This document shows, piece by piece, positions 47,935-58,797 of a stretch of 64,000 bases of DNA (position 1 is the first letter of the stretch; the number at the start of each line of letters is the position of its first letter). The stretch covers positions 620,001-684,000 of the forward strand of contig MU006242.1 in NCBI GenBank assembly GCA_010093685.1, given 5' to 3'. A program made the translations under genes and the position numbers. The DNA comes from Ophiobolus disseminans (Eukaryota > Ascomycota > Dothideomycetes > Pleosporales > Phaeosphaeriaceae). Below the pieces are notes generated by a model. The model saw only the letters and a program-made list of their open reading frames with translations. It was not told the origin of the DNA and searched no databases.

Positions 47935-50409
47935 ATGGCTACTGCTGGGCAATTACCGTGTGGGTACATCAAGATTGAAGACACCCCTTCACCCGAACCG
48001 TTCCTCGAAGTGGTCGCTGTTGCGCCAGCTCCAGTAAACATCGGCGCACCAGCAGGTGCCGACCCGCCAGTCCTCCTCGACCCACGGGATCCTGAAAGCT
48101 ACTTGAAGAGGTGCTCAGGCCTCAACAAGAAAACCAAAGTGCGCTGCAATTCCACTATTGGCAAGAAGTCAGAACAGAGCTGTCATCCGACATACCTGCC
48201 GACATGCAGAGCCCACCGAGACCAACAGAGCTACGCGGGCTGGTGTCAATTCCAGTATCGAAATGGCGAAAGGTGTAGCAGGCTGTTCAAGTGGACGCCT
48301 CCGCACTTTGAGCTGTGTGCTGAGCACGAAGGTCATCCGGACACGCCGTGCTATTTCTTCAGACTCCCTCTTGAACTGCGCCATGAAGTCTACCGCTACC
48401 TGCTACCCAGCCGACCAATAGGCTCCTCAACTGCCGTACTGCACGATGGACAGCAGGATGCTTTTGGGGCGTCCTTCATCACATATCCGCCTGCTCCACT
48501 TCCACCGGGGGCTTCTTTCCCACCCCCACCGGGACAGCCATCTCTTCATGGTCCTCCCATCGGCAATCGGACTAACGTACTACGTCATCACATGAACCAT
48601 GGGGGTACGCCAGCTCAATGCGGGGTTCCTGATAACCTCTTTCCCATGCCCGCCCTGGACTTGTTTCTTGTTAATCATCAATTCTACCTAGAGACAAAAG
48701 ACCTGCTCTTTAGCACAGTACCATTCACGATCGATGTCAGGAAGGATGGGACGTTCATGTGTGGGCGTCGCTTGTTGGAGCCCAGACGAGCAGACGGATC
48801 ATCGCACTATCTTATCGATGAAGCTGATGAGGCGAAGCAGAGGTTCTTGAAGTACTTTGATTTCTCTGCTGTGAAGCACTATGCCGTCGATATCCTCGTT
48901 GAGAACTGGGCAACTGGAATGGTATATCCACACAACTCTACATGGGACGAGGAAGTCGAGCTTTACGACATTCGAGGTGCGTCTGGTTGATTGAGACACG
49001 CCCAGCCACTGACACGACTAGATTACATCTCGGTGGTAGTATCAGGCGTGCTTGCCAAGTCTCGCAATCTCTGCAAGCTGCAAGTTCACCTATGTCTAGC
49101 AGACTTTGACTGGAGCCATGAGCAGACACTCGCAAATACCAAGCTCATCGTTGGGCCGTTTGAGAGCCTGAGAAACGTTCGCCAGCCGCAGATCCTGGGC
49201 GTTTCAATGGGCAAGCCCAATCACAATGCTATGCTGACTATCCAACGGCCTGTTCATAGTTCGGGTAGTCGGGCTCCGATATGCTCAGTTCCACCACTAC
49301 CAAGACATACCCTGTGTCTGATGCCTGGCATGCCAGATTTCGATGCCTATGCTTCTGACTGGGCACGTTGGATGTCGGCAAGCAGTTCTTCCACGATTAC
49401 TAAGAAACCGCCCATCAGAAGTATGTTCACTGCCTTCAAGGACTTTTACAGCGAACTATCTAGCGTAGTGCACGCCGTCACTTATGTCTCCGGTAGACAA
49501 GGATTCCTGCATCGTGCAAGAGTGGCACGGGAACAGGAGGATGTCGAGTCATTCCGCCACCTCAGGAACGAACTCATCCAGTACTGGTACGCGTACCTCG
49601 AGCAAGAAGAGCGCAAGAAGAACGATCTCAACAAACGAATGAGTCGCATGCTAGACTCGGACATCTACCCGTCTCATGAATGGGACCAGTCTCCCAACCC
49701 CTCCCGCCGCAGCTCCTCCACCACCCAAGCAAGCTCCTCCAAATCGCCCGTCTTCCTGGACCCCGCCAGCATGGCCAAAGAAGGCATTCCCATGGCCGCA
49801 AACCCGCACAAACACCACTTCCAGCCCATGGGATGTAATATGGGCGTCTTAGCAGGTCCTCTACATAATCCCGCACGACAAATGCACATGCAGCAAATAG
49901 CAAGCGCAATACTGCCCATAGGCCAGACCCAGCAGCAAATGCAAACGCAACTGCAGAGGCAAATGGCGCAGAACCAGGCACGATGCCAAGCAATGCGGCA
50001 AGCAGCCCTCGCGCAATCACAAACACACGCCTACCTCCATGTACAAAACACAACTACGAAGCGCGCCTTGCAGGCAACGTGCGCCCCAGAATCTCACCAG
50101 ACTTCTGCGCTGCCATACCCATCGCAGCCATGGGACCAGACTCAATTCCAAAACTCCAACCACGCACCTCATCACCCTACTCATCCACCTAACAACGAGG
50201 ATTTGTACGCCGGCCCGAATGATGCCGTGGATGAGTGGTGGGCGCAGCCGGGCCCGTCCCAGGAGCGGAAGAAGAGGAGGGTTGATTCGGGGTTTAGTGA
50301 GATGAGTGGGGTGGAGCAGGAGGAGCAGCGTGGGGAGGTGGGGTATGTGGGTAAGGGGAAGGGGAGGATGGTTGCTGGGGCTGGGGTGGAGGTTATTTGT
50401 CTTGAGTGA
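47935..50409 (+). CDS. F-box-like protein with Cys/His-rich region and Gln-rich tail
   Basis: Two exons (47935-48976, 49022-50409; 45-nt intron) close to 809 aa. Residues ~60-140 are rich in Cys and His at paired spacings (LKRCSGLNKKTKVRCNS, CHPTYLPTCRAHRDQQ, GWCQFQYRNGERCSRLF, LCAEHEGHPDTPC), suggesting zinc binding. An F-box-like start follows at once (YFFRLPLELRHEVYRYLLPS), and then a long region of the kind seen in fungal proteins that begin LPxELRxxIYxxLL. The middle has a charged coiled-coil-like stretch (YLEQEERKKNDLNKRMSRML), and residues ~600-720 are Gln/Met-rich (QQQMQTQLQRQMAQNQAR). No exact family recognised. A ubiquitin-ligase adaptor role would be inference only. Confidence 0.8.
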
Positions 50410-50729
50410 TTTGATGGATGTTTTGGTTTGGGTGATGTAGGATTTTATATAGCTGGGGAATATTCGATGGTGTATGGGTGTTCCGGTCGTGGGTTTTTGG
50501 GGACAGGTGGGTACTATTCAATTGAGTTGCAGAATCTTTTTGGTATCAAGGCGAGAATGGCATCACAGAAGTAGTTTGTGGCAAAGTGGTGATTCTCATG
50601 CAATTGCAGTACATACATACGCCGGTTCAGATGCAGTCGCTATCTTGATAATCATGCATATGCCTTGTCCTCCATCATGCTCTTCTACCTAAACTAGCTC
50701 TTTTCCAGATTCTATCCCCCGCCCCCAGT
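50410..50729. other. Convergent intergenic region
   Basis: About 320 bp between two 3' ends. No gene seen. Confidence 0.45.
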
Positions 50730-51267
50730 CTAGTACTGCCCAGCCGCAGACTGGCACGCCTTCAGCTGGTCCAAGTACCATCCACAGATAGTCAGAGAGC
50801 CCTGGTTCTCGTCCATGCACTTGCGGAAGTTGTTGACGTCGGTCGCGCAAGCGCCAGACTGAGACTGCTGCATTTGAGCCGTGTCCTGGTGCTGCTGTGC
50901 GAAATCGGTGTTCTGGGGCGAGGCTTCTGCTGGGGCAGATGAGCCGCCGCCGAACCAGCCGCCGACTGCGTGGCCGATGGAGGATCCAACCGCGACACCG
51001 CTGTAGACGATTAGTAAGCAACTTTTGGTGGTGGAAGTGGCGCAAGGAAGCGCTTGAATACAAGAATTCAACTTACGCAGCGGTGGATGCCATCTGTCCG
51101 AAAAGGCCGGGACCTTGTGGTGTGGGTGCTTGAGCCTGGGCTGGTGGTGCAGCTGCCTGTGGTGGAGCAGCAGCGGTAGATGCTGCGCGCTGTTGCGGTA
51201 CGGGTGCGGGCTTCGCAGCCGGGGCAGTGGGCCGGCGAGGGGCAGATCCTCCGCGTTGACGAGCCAT
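50730..51267 (-). CDS. Twin-CX9C mitochondrial protein (CHCHD2/Mix17 type)
   Basis: Two exons (51077-51267, 50730-51000; 76-nt intron) close to 153 aa. The N-terminus is Ala/Pro-rich and basic (MARQRGGSAPRRPTAPAAKP), a mitochondrial leader-like sequence. The hydrophobic Gly-rich centre (GVAVGSSIGHAVGGWFGGGS) is the family hallmark. The C-terminal CHCH domain has Cys 115/125 (CATDVNNFRKC) and 136/146 (CGWYLDQLKAC), an exact twin CX9C. Such proteins are imported into the intermembrane space by Mia40, which forms the two disulfides. Yeast Mix17 and animal CHCHD2/10 influence respiration and stress responses. Confidence 0.93.
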
Positions 51268-51777
51268 TCTGATGGATACGGTGATGTGTTTAGGGTCAGG
51301 TGCTGAGTTGAGGCAATGGGAGAGCGATTGAGGTTGTGGTGGATAGGCAGCGGTGATGAGATGGCAAAATGGACATGGTGGAGCTCCGAGGTTCGAGAAA
51401 CATCGGCGTTAGCGCTGTTAAATCGCCTTGGCACGGACATGCTTTCTGGACCCATCTGCACCACCAAACTCTTGCATACTCTGGCCGGCAAGACATGGCA
51501 ACATCCGCAATCAGCCTTGCTTTTTTTAGCCAAGATCTTTTCTGTCGCAATGCATCACACACGTTGATCATGGCGTCGTCCGGCAGGTGTGTTGGCGGTG
51601 ACTGATTCGTTTGTGGTACCGGTATGCAACAGCTCCATTTGGGAAGCTCAAGCCTTCAGCCTGGTCATGTTGGCCCTTCGAAAAGTCTGCAATCCCACAG
51701 GCATATGCTAGCTATAAAAGCGACGGGTGCCCTGCGCCATTTGAGAGCGTCCTACTCCCAACTCCAACGGTCAAGCA
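51268..51777. other. Divergent intergenic region, about 0.5 kb
   Basis: Promoters of the CHCHD2-like gene (-) and of the RdRP pseudogene (+). No gene seen. Confidence 0.4.
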
Positions 51778-54700
51778 ATGGAGTCCTCAGGTTATGGAAT
51801 GCCTCAACATCAGGATCCCAATGCGCCTCATAAAGAGCCCATCAACTACGTCAGCACTTCAGACTCTAAACTTCTAACGGGACGTATAGGTTACATTCGT
51901 CAAATAACGTGCGGCTCCTTCGATGAGAACAACCTTTTTGAAGCAGCTCACACATGGCACTACAGCCCTCAGGGTACATCTGCCGAGTTGAAGTATCTTG
52001 GGAATACATGCATGGCCAAAAAGGTTTCGGGCGTCATTGACAGGCATCGATGAAGCGGAGTGGGGTGATTATATGGATATCCACGAGTCCAATATCCAAG
52101 GCCTCATGCGACGACTCAAGACGGGAACGCCCCTAATCAAACAGTTTATTTCGTCGTGGACAAAGCACCCCAATTCTACCAAATGACAGCCCCGCACAGC
52201 ATCCAAGGAGATCACCTCCCGTCTCAGATATGGCAACCCTCGAGCTTACCACGCCGCTTTCCCAGCAGAAGTATTGGTGAGAATGATCGTAATGATGATG
52301 ATGTCTCATGGATTCTTCAATACTCTCGTGTCTTTAAGATCGAGTATGAGGAGGCACAAGTTTTCAACGTTACTACATACCAGCCTTCCCTCAGTCAGCA
52401 GCAGAAGGAGACGATATCTGGCTTGGATTATCCTGCTATCGATATCGGAAGGTCCAAGCGTGAACCTTGGAGCATGCTTGACAGAATCAGCTTCAACATA
52501 TGGTTGATTACCGAATTTCGCCACCACACCCCTTGCCACGAAACCCATATCGGGATGCTGAAGCTAATATGCAATTGCGTTGTCAACGCAGCTTCGGAGG
52601 AAGCCACAACTCTGATCCAAAAATTCATTGCTTCCCTCACCCGGATATTATCGTCCAAAGCTCTAGACATTCTTCAAAACTCTGGACAAGCTCACTGAGA
52701 CAACGGGGACAGCTCAAACCCGGGCCCTTCAACGGTTTCACGATAGGTTTTCCTCCAATACCAAGTTATCCAGGACACTGCAACGAAGGCTTCCAGAACT
52801 TTTGGACGAGTATGACATAAAATTCGATCACAACTACTACTCAAAAGACCTGGCGAAATTGGACTGAATTCCCAGGTCTGTGGTGTTCGAAGTCATGATA
52901 TATCCGTCGCACAACGAATTGCGAGGCCCAGTAGACCCGGGCATCAGTTTGATCACTGCTCGATACCGAGAATGGATCGGCTATTTCCTCCGCGTCAAAT
53001 TTGTTGATAACAACACGAAGCCCCTCAAAGCGGAAGATGAGGTAAGTATTGACGCCCTTGTCGAGAATCGTGTCGTCTGGACCTTACGCAGCGAAAGCCA
53101 TCCTCTTTGTCCCATCAGGCAGTTCTTCGAATTTTTTGGATACAGCATAAGTAGCTTGAAGAAGGATAAAGCAGTCTGGTTCTTTTACGGTCGAGAAGGC
53201 TCTAGCGCATTGACCGCGAGCTCTATCGGGAATCAAATCGGAGATTGGAATGTGAAGAGCAACACCAAGTTGGCTCAAGATTGTGACGGCAAATATCGAC
53301 ATATATACCTTGTGTTCTGAGAAGTGCAAAAGGTCGGCCTTTTTGTACCGTTACAAAGATCCTTCAAAATGGGGAGCGCGTCTCTCACTAGCTTTCACGA
53401 TATCAAATCCTGTGGTTAATCTACAACGGATAGAATGGACATGGCGTGATGACGAACCCAATACCGACTTCCCAAACACTGATGGCTGTGGTCTCATCTC
53501 TGAAGATCTCTGCAGTGAGATCAATCGCGCACTTGCTCTCCTGGGCATCAAAGTAAGATACACCTCTTCGTTGCTGATATCGCCACTAACTTGACTACAC
53601 TACTTTGCGCATCTTTCGTTGTCATTCAGCTAATTTGAGTTAACAGAATTCTCGAGCCTTCCAAATCCGGTTCGGTGGTGTCAAAGGCGTCGTCTACGCG
53701 GGTCCAGAGTCCTTTCTTGTACACAACAGCGCTCAGTGGAAAATGCTTCTCAGAGAGTCCCAAGTCAAGTTCACATTACCAGCATCACAGTCCGATACAC
53801 TCGAATTGAGGATACTCTCGACCGCTGGAGACCAACACCAGAGCCTCTTCTTCGATTCAGCCCTCAAAGCGTTTGAGGATTCCGGGGCAGATGTGGCGAA
53901 AATCGAGCGAATATTTACGGACTCATATAATTATCTTTTAACAGGTAGAACGGAAAGCCTAGAGATGTTGCAGCAGATGTTTCGGGTTTCCGATGACGAC
54001 ACGGAGCTGGGGATGAAGGCACGGTACTGCTTTCTCCGGCTTGCTATACGGCTGAGAGACCTCAGGGTCTACCCTCCAGATTACCCAGAGTCCTTTTCGA
54101 CGCGCTACATTATTGAACTCTCCGAGAGAGCCCGCAAGAAGAGCATGTTCAATATCCCAATTCCCGGTAGTTACTGTGTGCTTGGGTTGACGGATGATTA
54201 CCAGGTTCTGCATGAAAACGAGGTCTTCGTCCAGGCTCAAGGGTCGACTATCGAGGGTTCAGTTCTAATCTATCGTGATCCAATCATTCACATTGGTGAC
54301 ATCCAGCCAGCTTCGGCACTCAGCCAGGACGATGTACGGAATCGTATGTTGGCGCAAGGGCACTCCGACTACAACGAGCGAATCGCGGCAATGCTAGCCA
54401 TGGATAATGTAGTCTTCTTCTCTCAGACAGACAGGCCCCCGCTTCCGAACCGACTTTCGGCCGGGGACTTGGATGGTGATAGATTCGAGGTTTTGACTAA
54501 GAGCTGCTGCTTTTGGGGATATGAGTATCAGACGTCAGATCCAGGCATCTATACTGAAGACGACGACGGAACACCCTCTTCCACTACGACTTCTACCTCA
54601 AGCCATTTGATATCAAGCGGGTTGCCAACTTTATTGGCAATTACATCCACAACGACTGCTTTGGGGACCTCGAGGATATGCTTATGTGCTTGGTAGATCG

Positions 54701-55181
54701 GCAGCAAGGAGGTATGAACCACGACGATGTCAAAAGCTTGGCACCGTGGTTATCAATAGCCGTCGACTACGCAAAGAGCGGGAAGAAAGTCGACCTGATG
54801 AAAGATGTTCGGAACGATTTACGATACGAGATCCTTAGGAAACCAGACTCTATACGCGCTCTCAGCCGCAAAGCCTTCCATGATCCCACAGCCAACTACT
54901 ATGAGTCGAACAAACTCCTGGGAAGGATATACCGCCGCATCACAGATATGAAGCCAAACTGTCCACAGATCATCGACAACACTAGCTTCCAGCAACGCAT
55001 CAAGCACGTCTGGACCTCCAGTGACCGCAGATACGCACGACTCAAAGAGGACATAAACTCCACCTTCGAAACCTTCATCTTGGACCAATTCCGGGGCTAC
55101 AATTCCTACGCATCGACGCAACTCATCTCCGGACGCTCAGAAGTATATCAGGGAGATCGTAATGGCGTTGTGTACGCCTAA
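51778..55181 (+). pseudogene. RNA-dependent RNA polymerase (QDE-1-type, RNAi), multiply disrupted
   Basis: A cellular RdRP of the RNA-silencing pathway, which makes double-stranded RNA for Dicer. Family blocks appear in order: VVDKAPQFYQ; YREWIGYFLRVKFVD; FFEFFGYSISSLKKDKAVWF; WGARLSLAF; TDGCGLISEDLCSEI; AFQIRFGGVKGVV; and the catalytic LSAGDLDGDRFEVL, with DLDGD at 54466-54480, then FHYDFYLKPFDIKRVANFIG. One intron (53553-53646) is intact. The reading frame changes near 52018-52022 (A run), 52123-52133, 52676-52679 (A run), 53295-53310 and 54560-54577, and TGA at 52865-52867 is in frame. No GT-AG pair explains these. Neighbouring genes splice without such faults, so decay is more likely than poor sequence. 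No functional polymerase is expected. Confidence 0.85.
54466..54480 (+). other. RdRP catalytic motif DLDGD
   Basis: Three Asp of DxDGD, the metal-binding catalytic loop of eukaryotic silencing RdRPs. Preserved although the surrounding gene is broken, which suggests recent loss. Confidence 0.85.
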
Positions 55182-55600
55182 GGTATACACAGTGCATAAT
55201 GGCCGGAGCTATGCGTTTCTATGCTTGTACACGTTGTACTGCGAGGAGATGCCTTTCTAATCAGGCTGCGCTGGCGCAGTCCTTGAAGTATTAGTGTGCT
55301 TGCTGCGTTTCAGATAACTGGTGCAGTATACCTGTGTTGGTTTTGGCAATAGTACGTCGATGTGATCTGTGTGTAGAATCATTGGAAACAGGGCAAGACT
55401 GAGAGAGCGGTTTCTCAGCTCTATCATCAGCCCTTTCTATCACGGTGTAATACATTGGTCTCAAACCGATGAAATGGGTGCGCCTATGCAATCGAATCCC
55501 TGACCGTGCACTAGATTTGATAGACATGTGCAGAAAGTGGACACGACACTGTCATAAACACATATGATTTCAAACTATCTACAAAGGTAGACGCACTCTA
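55182..55600. other. Convergent intergenic region
   Basis: About 420 bp between the RdRP pseudogene and the RNF10-like gene. I checked for a tRNA around 55480-55500 because of a TCGAATC-like word, but no cloverleaf fits. Confidence 0.45.
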
Positions 55601-57778
55601 CTATGCGCCCCTCCGGACATTGGTACTCATGAGTGTGATTTTCTTTCCTTTTTTCTTCTTCCCGCCGGGTTGCTTCTTCGGCTCCTCCTCGCCCAGCGAC
55701 ATAGCCTGCACTTGGGCGATCACGTCGTCCTCTTGAAGTAAATCCTTTTCCCAACCTTGGAGCCAGCCGTCGTCTGCGTCATGGTGGTCGAGTTGGGGTC
55801 CTAGACTGGGTGATGTGGCTGCAATAGCGGTGGTGCCCCACACCGTTCGAGGCGCTGAGGGGCTCGTTGACGGCGATGCGAGTGACGCAAAGCCTTCACT
55901 ACGCCTGGTCGGCCACGGCGGTGATGTTGAAGCAGTATCGTCAACAGCAACGGCGTCAGAATTGCTGATTGAAGCAAGTGGTAGAAAGTCGTCTGCGGAG
56001 AACCTCTCGGATATACTGGGGCGTTTCCTCCGTCCTGAAGCGAATTCGGCATACTCTGCCTTCTCCGCTCGCTGGCGCGCCTTCTCTTCCCGGGTTTCTT
56101 TCTCGGTATGCTTCTTACGTCGCTTCTCGATCTCTGGCTTGAACTTCTCCAACACCTCGGGTGAGACGGTATCCGTCCAGTCGCACTCGAGGAAACCAAC
56201 TTCGCAGCCATATGGTAGATGTGCTAAATATTTTGTGCGCTTCCGCAGATCGTCATCAACTACATGGCCGGTGGAAACGTGCTCGACTCGAGGTAGGATG
56301 GTCGCTGGGAATGAGGCGAAATTACCAAAAGCGGCTTTAAGAATGCGGATGTCGAGTGGAGAGAGGTAATAATGATAAAGCGCTTGGTAGAAGAAATACT
56401 CGGACGGGGTATTGTGATGCTCATACTGTTGCCGGTAACGTATCTCGGCGAGTGTTGCGGGAATGCTTGTCTTGGAAGAGTGCGACGACATTGACCTTGT
56501 CCGCTGCTGCGGCTGCCCCTCAAGCGGAACGTTCTCCGAGATCACAGGTGGAGATGTGAAATCGTGTCCGGATCTTGACGCGTTCTGCACAGTGTACATT
56601 TCCGGAATGGTCTCAGAGTTATCATTGAACACGATCGGTGCTCTCTTAATCTTTGGTTCTGCAGGCTTTGCTGGCATTTCCGGCGGATTTCCAATACCCC
56701 TGATCTTCTCTTTCGCTTCGCGTATGCTCCTGACCGCCTTCCTCATCCACTCGATGTTGTCCTCGCCGAACATGACTTCGTCTTCTTTTTCTTGCTCCTG
56801 CAGCTTGGCAATCTCTTGGTCATACTGCTCCATCATATAATCTTCTCCGCCTCGCATGACCCGTGCATAGTCCATGACCTCGGCTGCAAAGTGCCAGGGT
56901 ATGTGCTCGTCTTTGCCCAGTGCATCGGCGCCATCGCGAGGCATGGCCAGCGTGCTTCCAGCTGACCTAACCACCAGACGAAGGACGACGTCTCCGCCTT
57001 CCCGCGGCGGCTCGCCCTCCTGGCCCACGTACCAGCGGACGGGCCGGGTCTCGGTTGTGTAGACAGTGTCGAAGCAGAGTGGACACTTCTTCGATCGCGC
57101 CCGCTTCTCCGGCGCCTTGCCTTCGTCCTCAGAGTGCATGTAGCGTATGAGACACGGCAGGCAGAAGATGTGGCCACACCGGGCCATCCGCGGGGCTACT
57201 GGAGTGCCGAGGCATATGGGGCACGATGCCTCCTGGGATAACTCCGAAGCCAAGATCTGCAGGACATTGTTCCAGTCCAGATGGATGTCAGGCTCGGTGC
57301 TTTGCGCTCGATAGTCGCCTCGCGGATCAACGATGAAGCGGTAGTTGGCGTGTACATATCGGGCCTTATCGGCGGCGTGGTAGCCTGAGCCAAGGCCCCA
57401 GGTTGGATTCCGCCGGTTGTTTCTACCATAGCCGTGCGACTGATGGTTCTGCGGGCGCGGGGGAAGACTAAAGTTCATGAGGTGGGTGATGGACGTTTGC
57501 CCCTTGCGGTTGTTGAAGGGACGCATGGCGAGCGACTCGTCAATCGCATCCTCATCAGTCTGGCGGAAGCGTTTGGAGCCCTTGTGCTGCTTCTTGGCCT
57601 GCTGGTTGTTGCGTGGCGCGGGCGAGGAGCGATTTGACGCGCCCGACGCAGAGCTACCCCGCTGCTGGCCGAAGAAGTGGACGGTGTTGAGGGCGGGAGT
57701 CTGGATCTGAGCCGGAGAGGCGGGTCCAGAGGAGACAGTCTTGGAGGAAGAGGCGACTGGCGGAGGGTTGGAGGACAT
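55601..57778 (-). CDS. RNF10/Mag2-type RING E3 ubiquitin ligase
   Basis: Single exon, 725 aa. The RING-HC domain occupies residues 186-235: CPICLGTPVAPRMARCGHIF, then CLPC, and after a basic insert CPLC, spacing C3HC4. The flanking family blocks of RNF10 are present: NRKGQTSITHLMNFSLPPRP, HANYRFIV, WNNVLQILASEL, YFFYQALYHYYLSPLDIRIL, LPYGCEVGFLECDW and a Lys-rich C-terminus. In animals RNF10, and in yeast Mag2, ubiquitinate 40S proteins (uS3, uS5) on stalled or defective ribosomes. The start was set at Met 57778 (MSSNPPPVASSS), with six non-conserved residues upstream. It is divergent from a Ubp3/USP10-like deubiquitinase. Confidence 0.92.
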   Translation of the reverse strand: MSSNPPPVASSSKTVSSGPASPAQIQTPALNTVHFFGQQRGSSASGASNRSSPAPRNNQQAKKQHKGSKRFRQTDEDAIDESLAMRPFNNRKGQTSITHLMNFSLPPRPQNHQSHGYGRNNRRNPTWGLGSGYHAADKARYVHANYRFIVDPRGDYRAQSTEPDIHLDWNNVLQILASELSQEASCPICLGTPVAPRMARCGHIFCLPCLIRYMHSEDEGKAPEKRARSKKCPLCFDTVYTTETRPVRWYVGQEGEPPREGGDVVLRLVVRSAGSTLAMPRDGADALGKDEHIPWHFAAEVMDYARVMRGGEDYMMEQYDQEIAKLQEQEKEDEVMFGEDNIEWMRKAVRSIREAKEKIRGIGNPPEMPAKPAEPKIKRAPIVFNDNSETIPEMYTVQNASRSGHDFTSPPVISENVPLEGQPQQRTRSMSSHSSKTSIPATLAEIRYRQQYEHHNTPSEYFFYQALYHYYLSPLDIRILKAAFGNFASFPATILPRVEHVSTGHVVDDDLRKRTKYLAHLPYGCEVGFLECDWTDTVSPEVLEKFKPEIEKRRKKHTEKETREEKARQRAEKAEYAEFASGRRKRPSISERFSADDFLPLASISNSDAVAVDDTASTSPPWPTRRSEGFASLASPSTSPSAPRTVWGTTAIAATSPSLGPQLDHHDADDGWLQGWEKDLLQEDDVIAQVQAMSLGEEEPKKQPGGKKKKGKKITLMSTNVRRGA

Positions 57779-58797
57779 AGTGCAGAGCCCAATCAAGGGT
57801 CCACGGTGGTGCGCGACGATGACGATGACGTTGATGTTGACGCTCTACGTGCAACGAACGACAAGGGTCTTTCCGCTCTTCATGCGTGTCAGTGTAGTGA
57901 ATATAACATTTCAATAGAGATTCGACTACATACAGGCTAACAGACACTGCAAATACCCTCAGGACGAGCTTTTGAAGGATCTGGTCGGGAGGATCACTGC
58001 CAAAGCTGGTGCTGAGCGCAAGCAGAAGATAGAAGGAGCGTCGCGCGGGGGGTGGGAGTGAAGGTGTGGGTCTAGGTGGTCTCGGCAGATTGCTGGATGT
58101 TGGTGTCTGGGTCCCCCAAAGGGTGACTTGGAGAGGTGGAGTCAGAGGTGGCGGGCCGGGTAGATGACATAGACCGGGTGCGAGTCACGTGTGCGCCTCT
58201 GTTTGCTCAGCGGCAGGCGCACCCATCGCGCCTTCCTTCCTCCAATTATATACTAATTTCGTATATACTCTAGCATCGTCACCAGAACCTCGCCGTTTGA
58301 TACAGTGATCCCCTTCCATTAAACCTCGTGCGATGTAGACGTGAACGGTCTGAGTCTCGGACGCTTGACGGGGTCGCAAGCACGGACATAGTTTGGTTGG
58401 GAGCGGAGCACTCGCGACATTCGAACTCTTTCCATAAAGATTGATTACCTCAACGCCGCATCCACCTCCACCCTTCACGCAACCCTCGCGTCCCTCCCCC
58501 GCGGGCAGTCTCTGCTGCGCTCATGTCGTGCTGATACAATGACCCCGCGCTCCCACGTCTGCCTCTGCCCCGCTACCGTTCGCAGCAGGAGTCCGACTCG
58601 CCCTCCGCCGCTGCACCGTTAAGTCGTCGCGCGACCCTCTTCCGCACCCCAGCAACAATTCTCAACCCCATCGCCGCGGCCTGCGCGCCTACCTGCACGC
58701 CCGCCCGCCATCTACGCGCCTTAGTTGCCTCACCGTTGGTCGCTTGGTCTCTCTGGCTGGCGATCGACTGTCGAGGCAACATCGCCGCCTCGCGCCC
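57779..58797. promoter_or_regulatory. Shared divergent region between RNF10-like and Ubp3-like genes
   Basis: About 1.0 kb separates the two start codons. It contains pyrimidine-rich tracts just before 58798. No gene is visible in it. Both promoters and 5' leaders must lie here. Confidence 0.55.

Noticed and set aside
51778..55181. A viral or transposon origin for the polymerase
   Set aside because: The DLDGD loop and ordered blocks are those of cellular silencing RdRPs, not of viral RdRPs or reverse transcriptases, and one ordinary spliceosomal intron is present.
51778..55181. General sequencing error as the cause of frameshifts
   Set aside because: Possible at single sites, but more than twenty other multi-exon models close without a fault, so a local error burst is the less likely reading.
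55440..55510. Possible tRNA near a TCGAATC word
   Set aside because: No cloverleaf pairing could be drawn on either strand.
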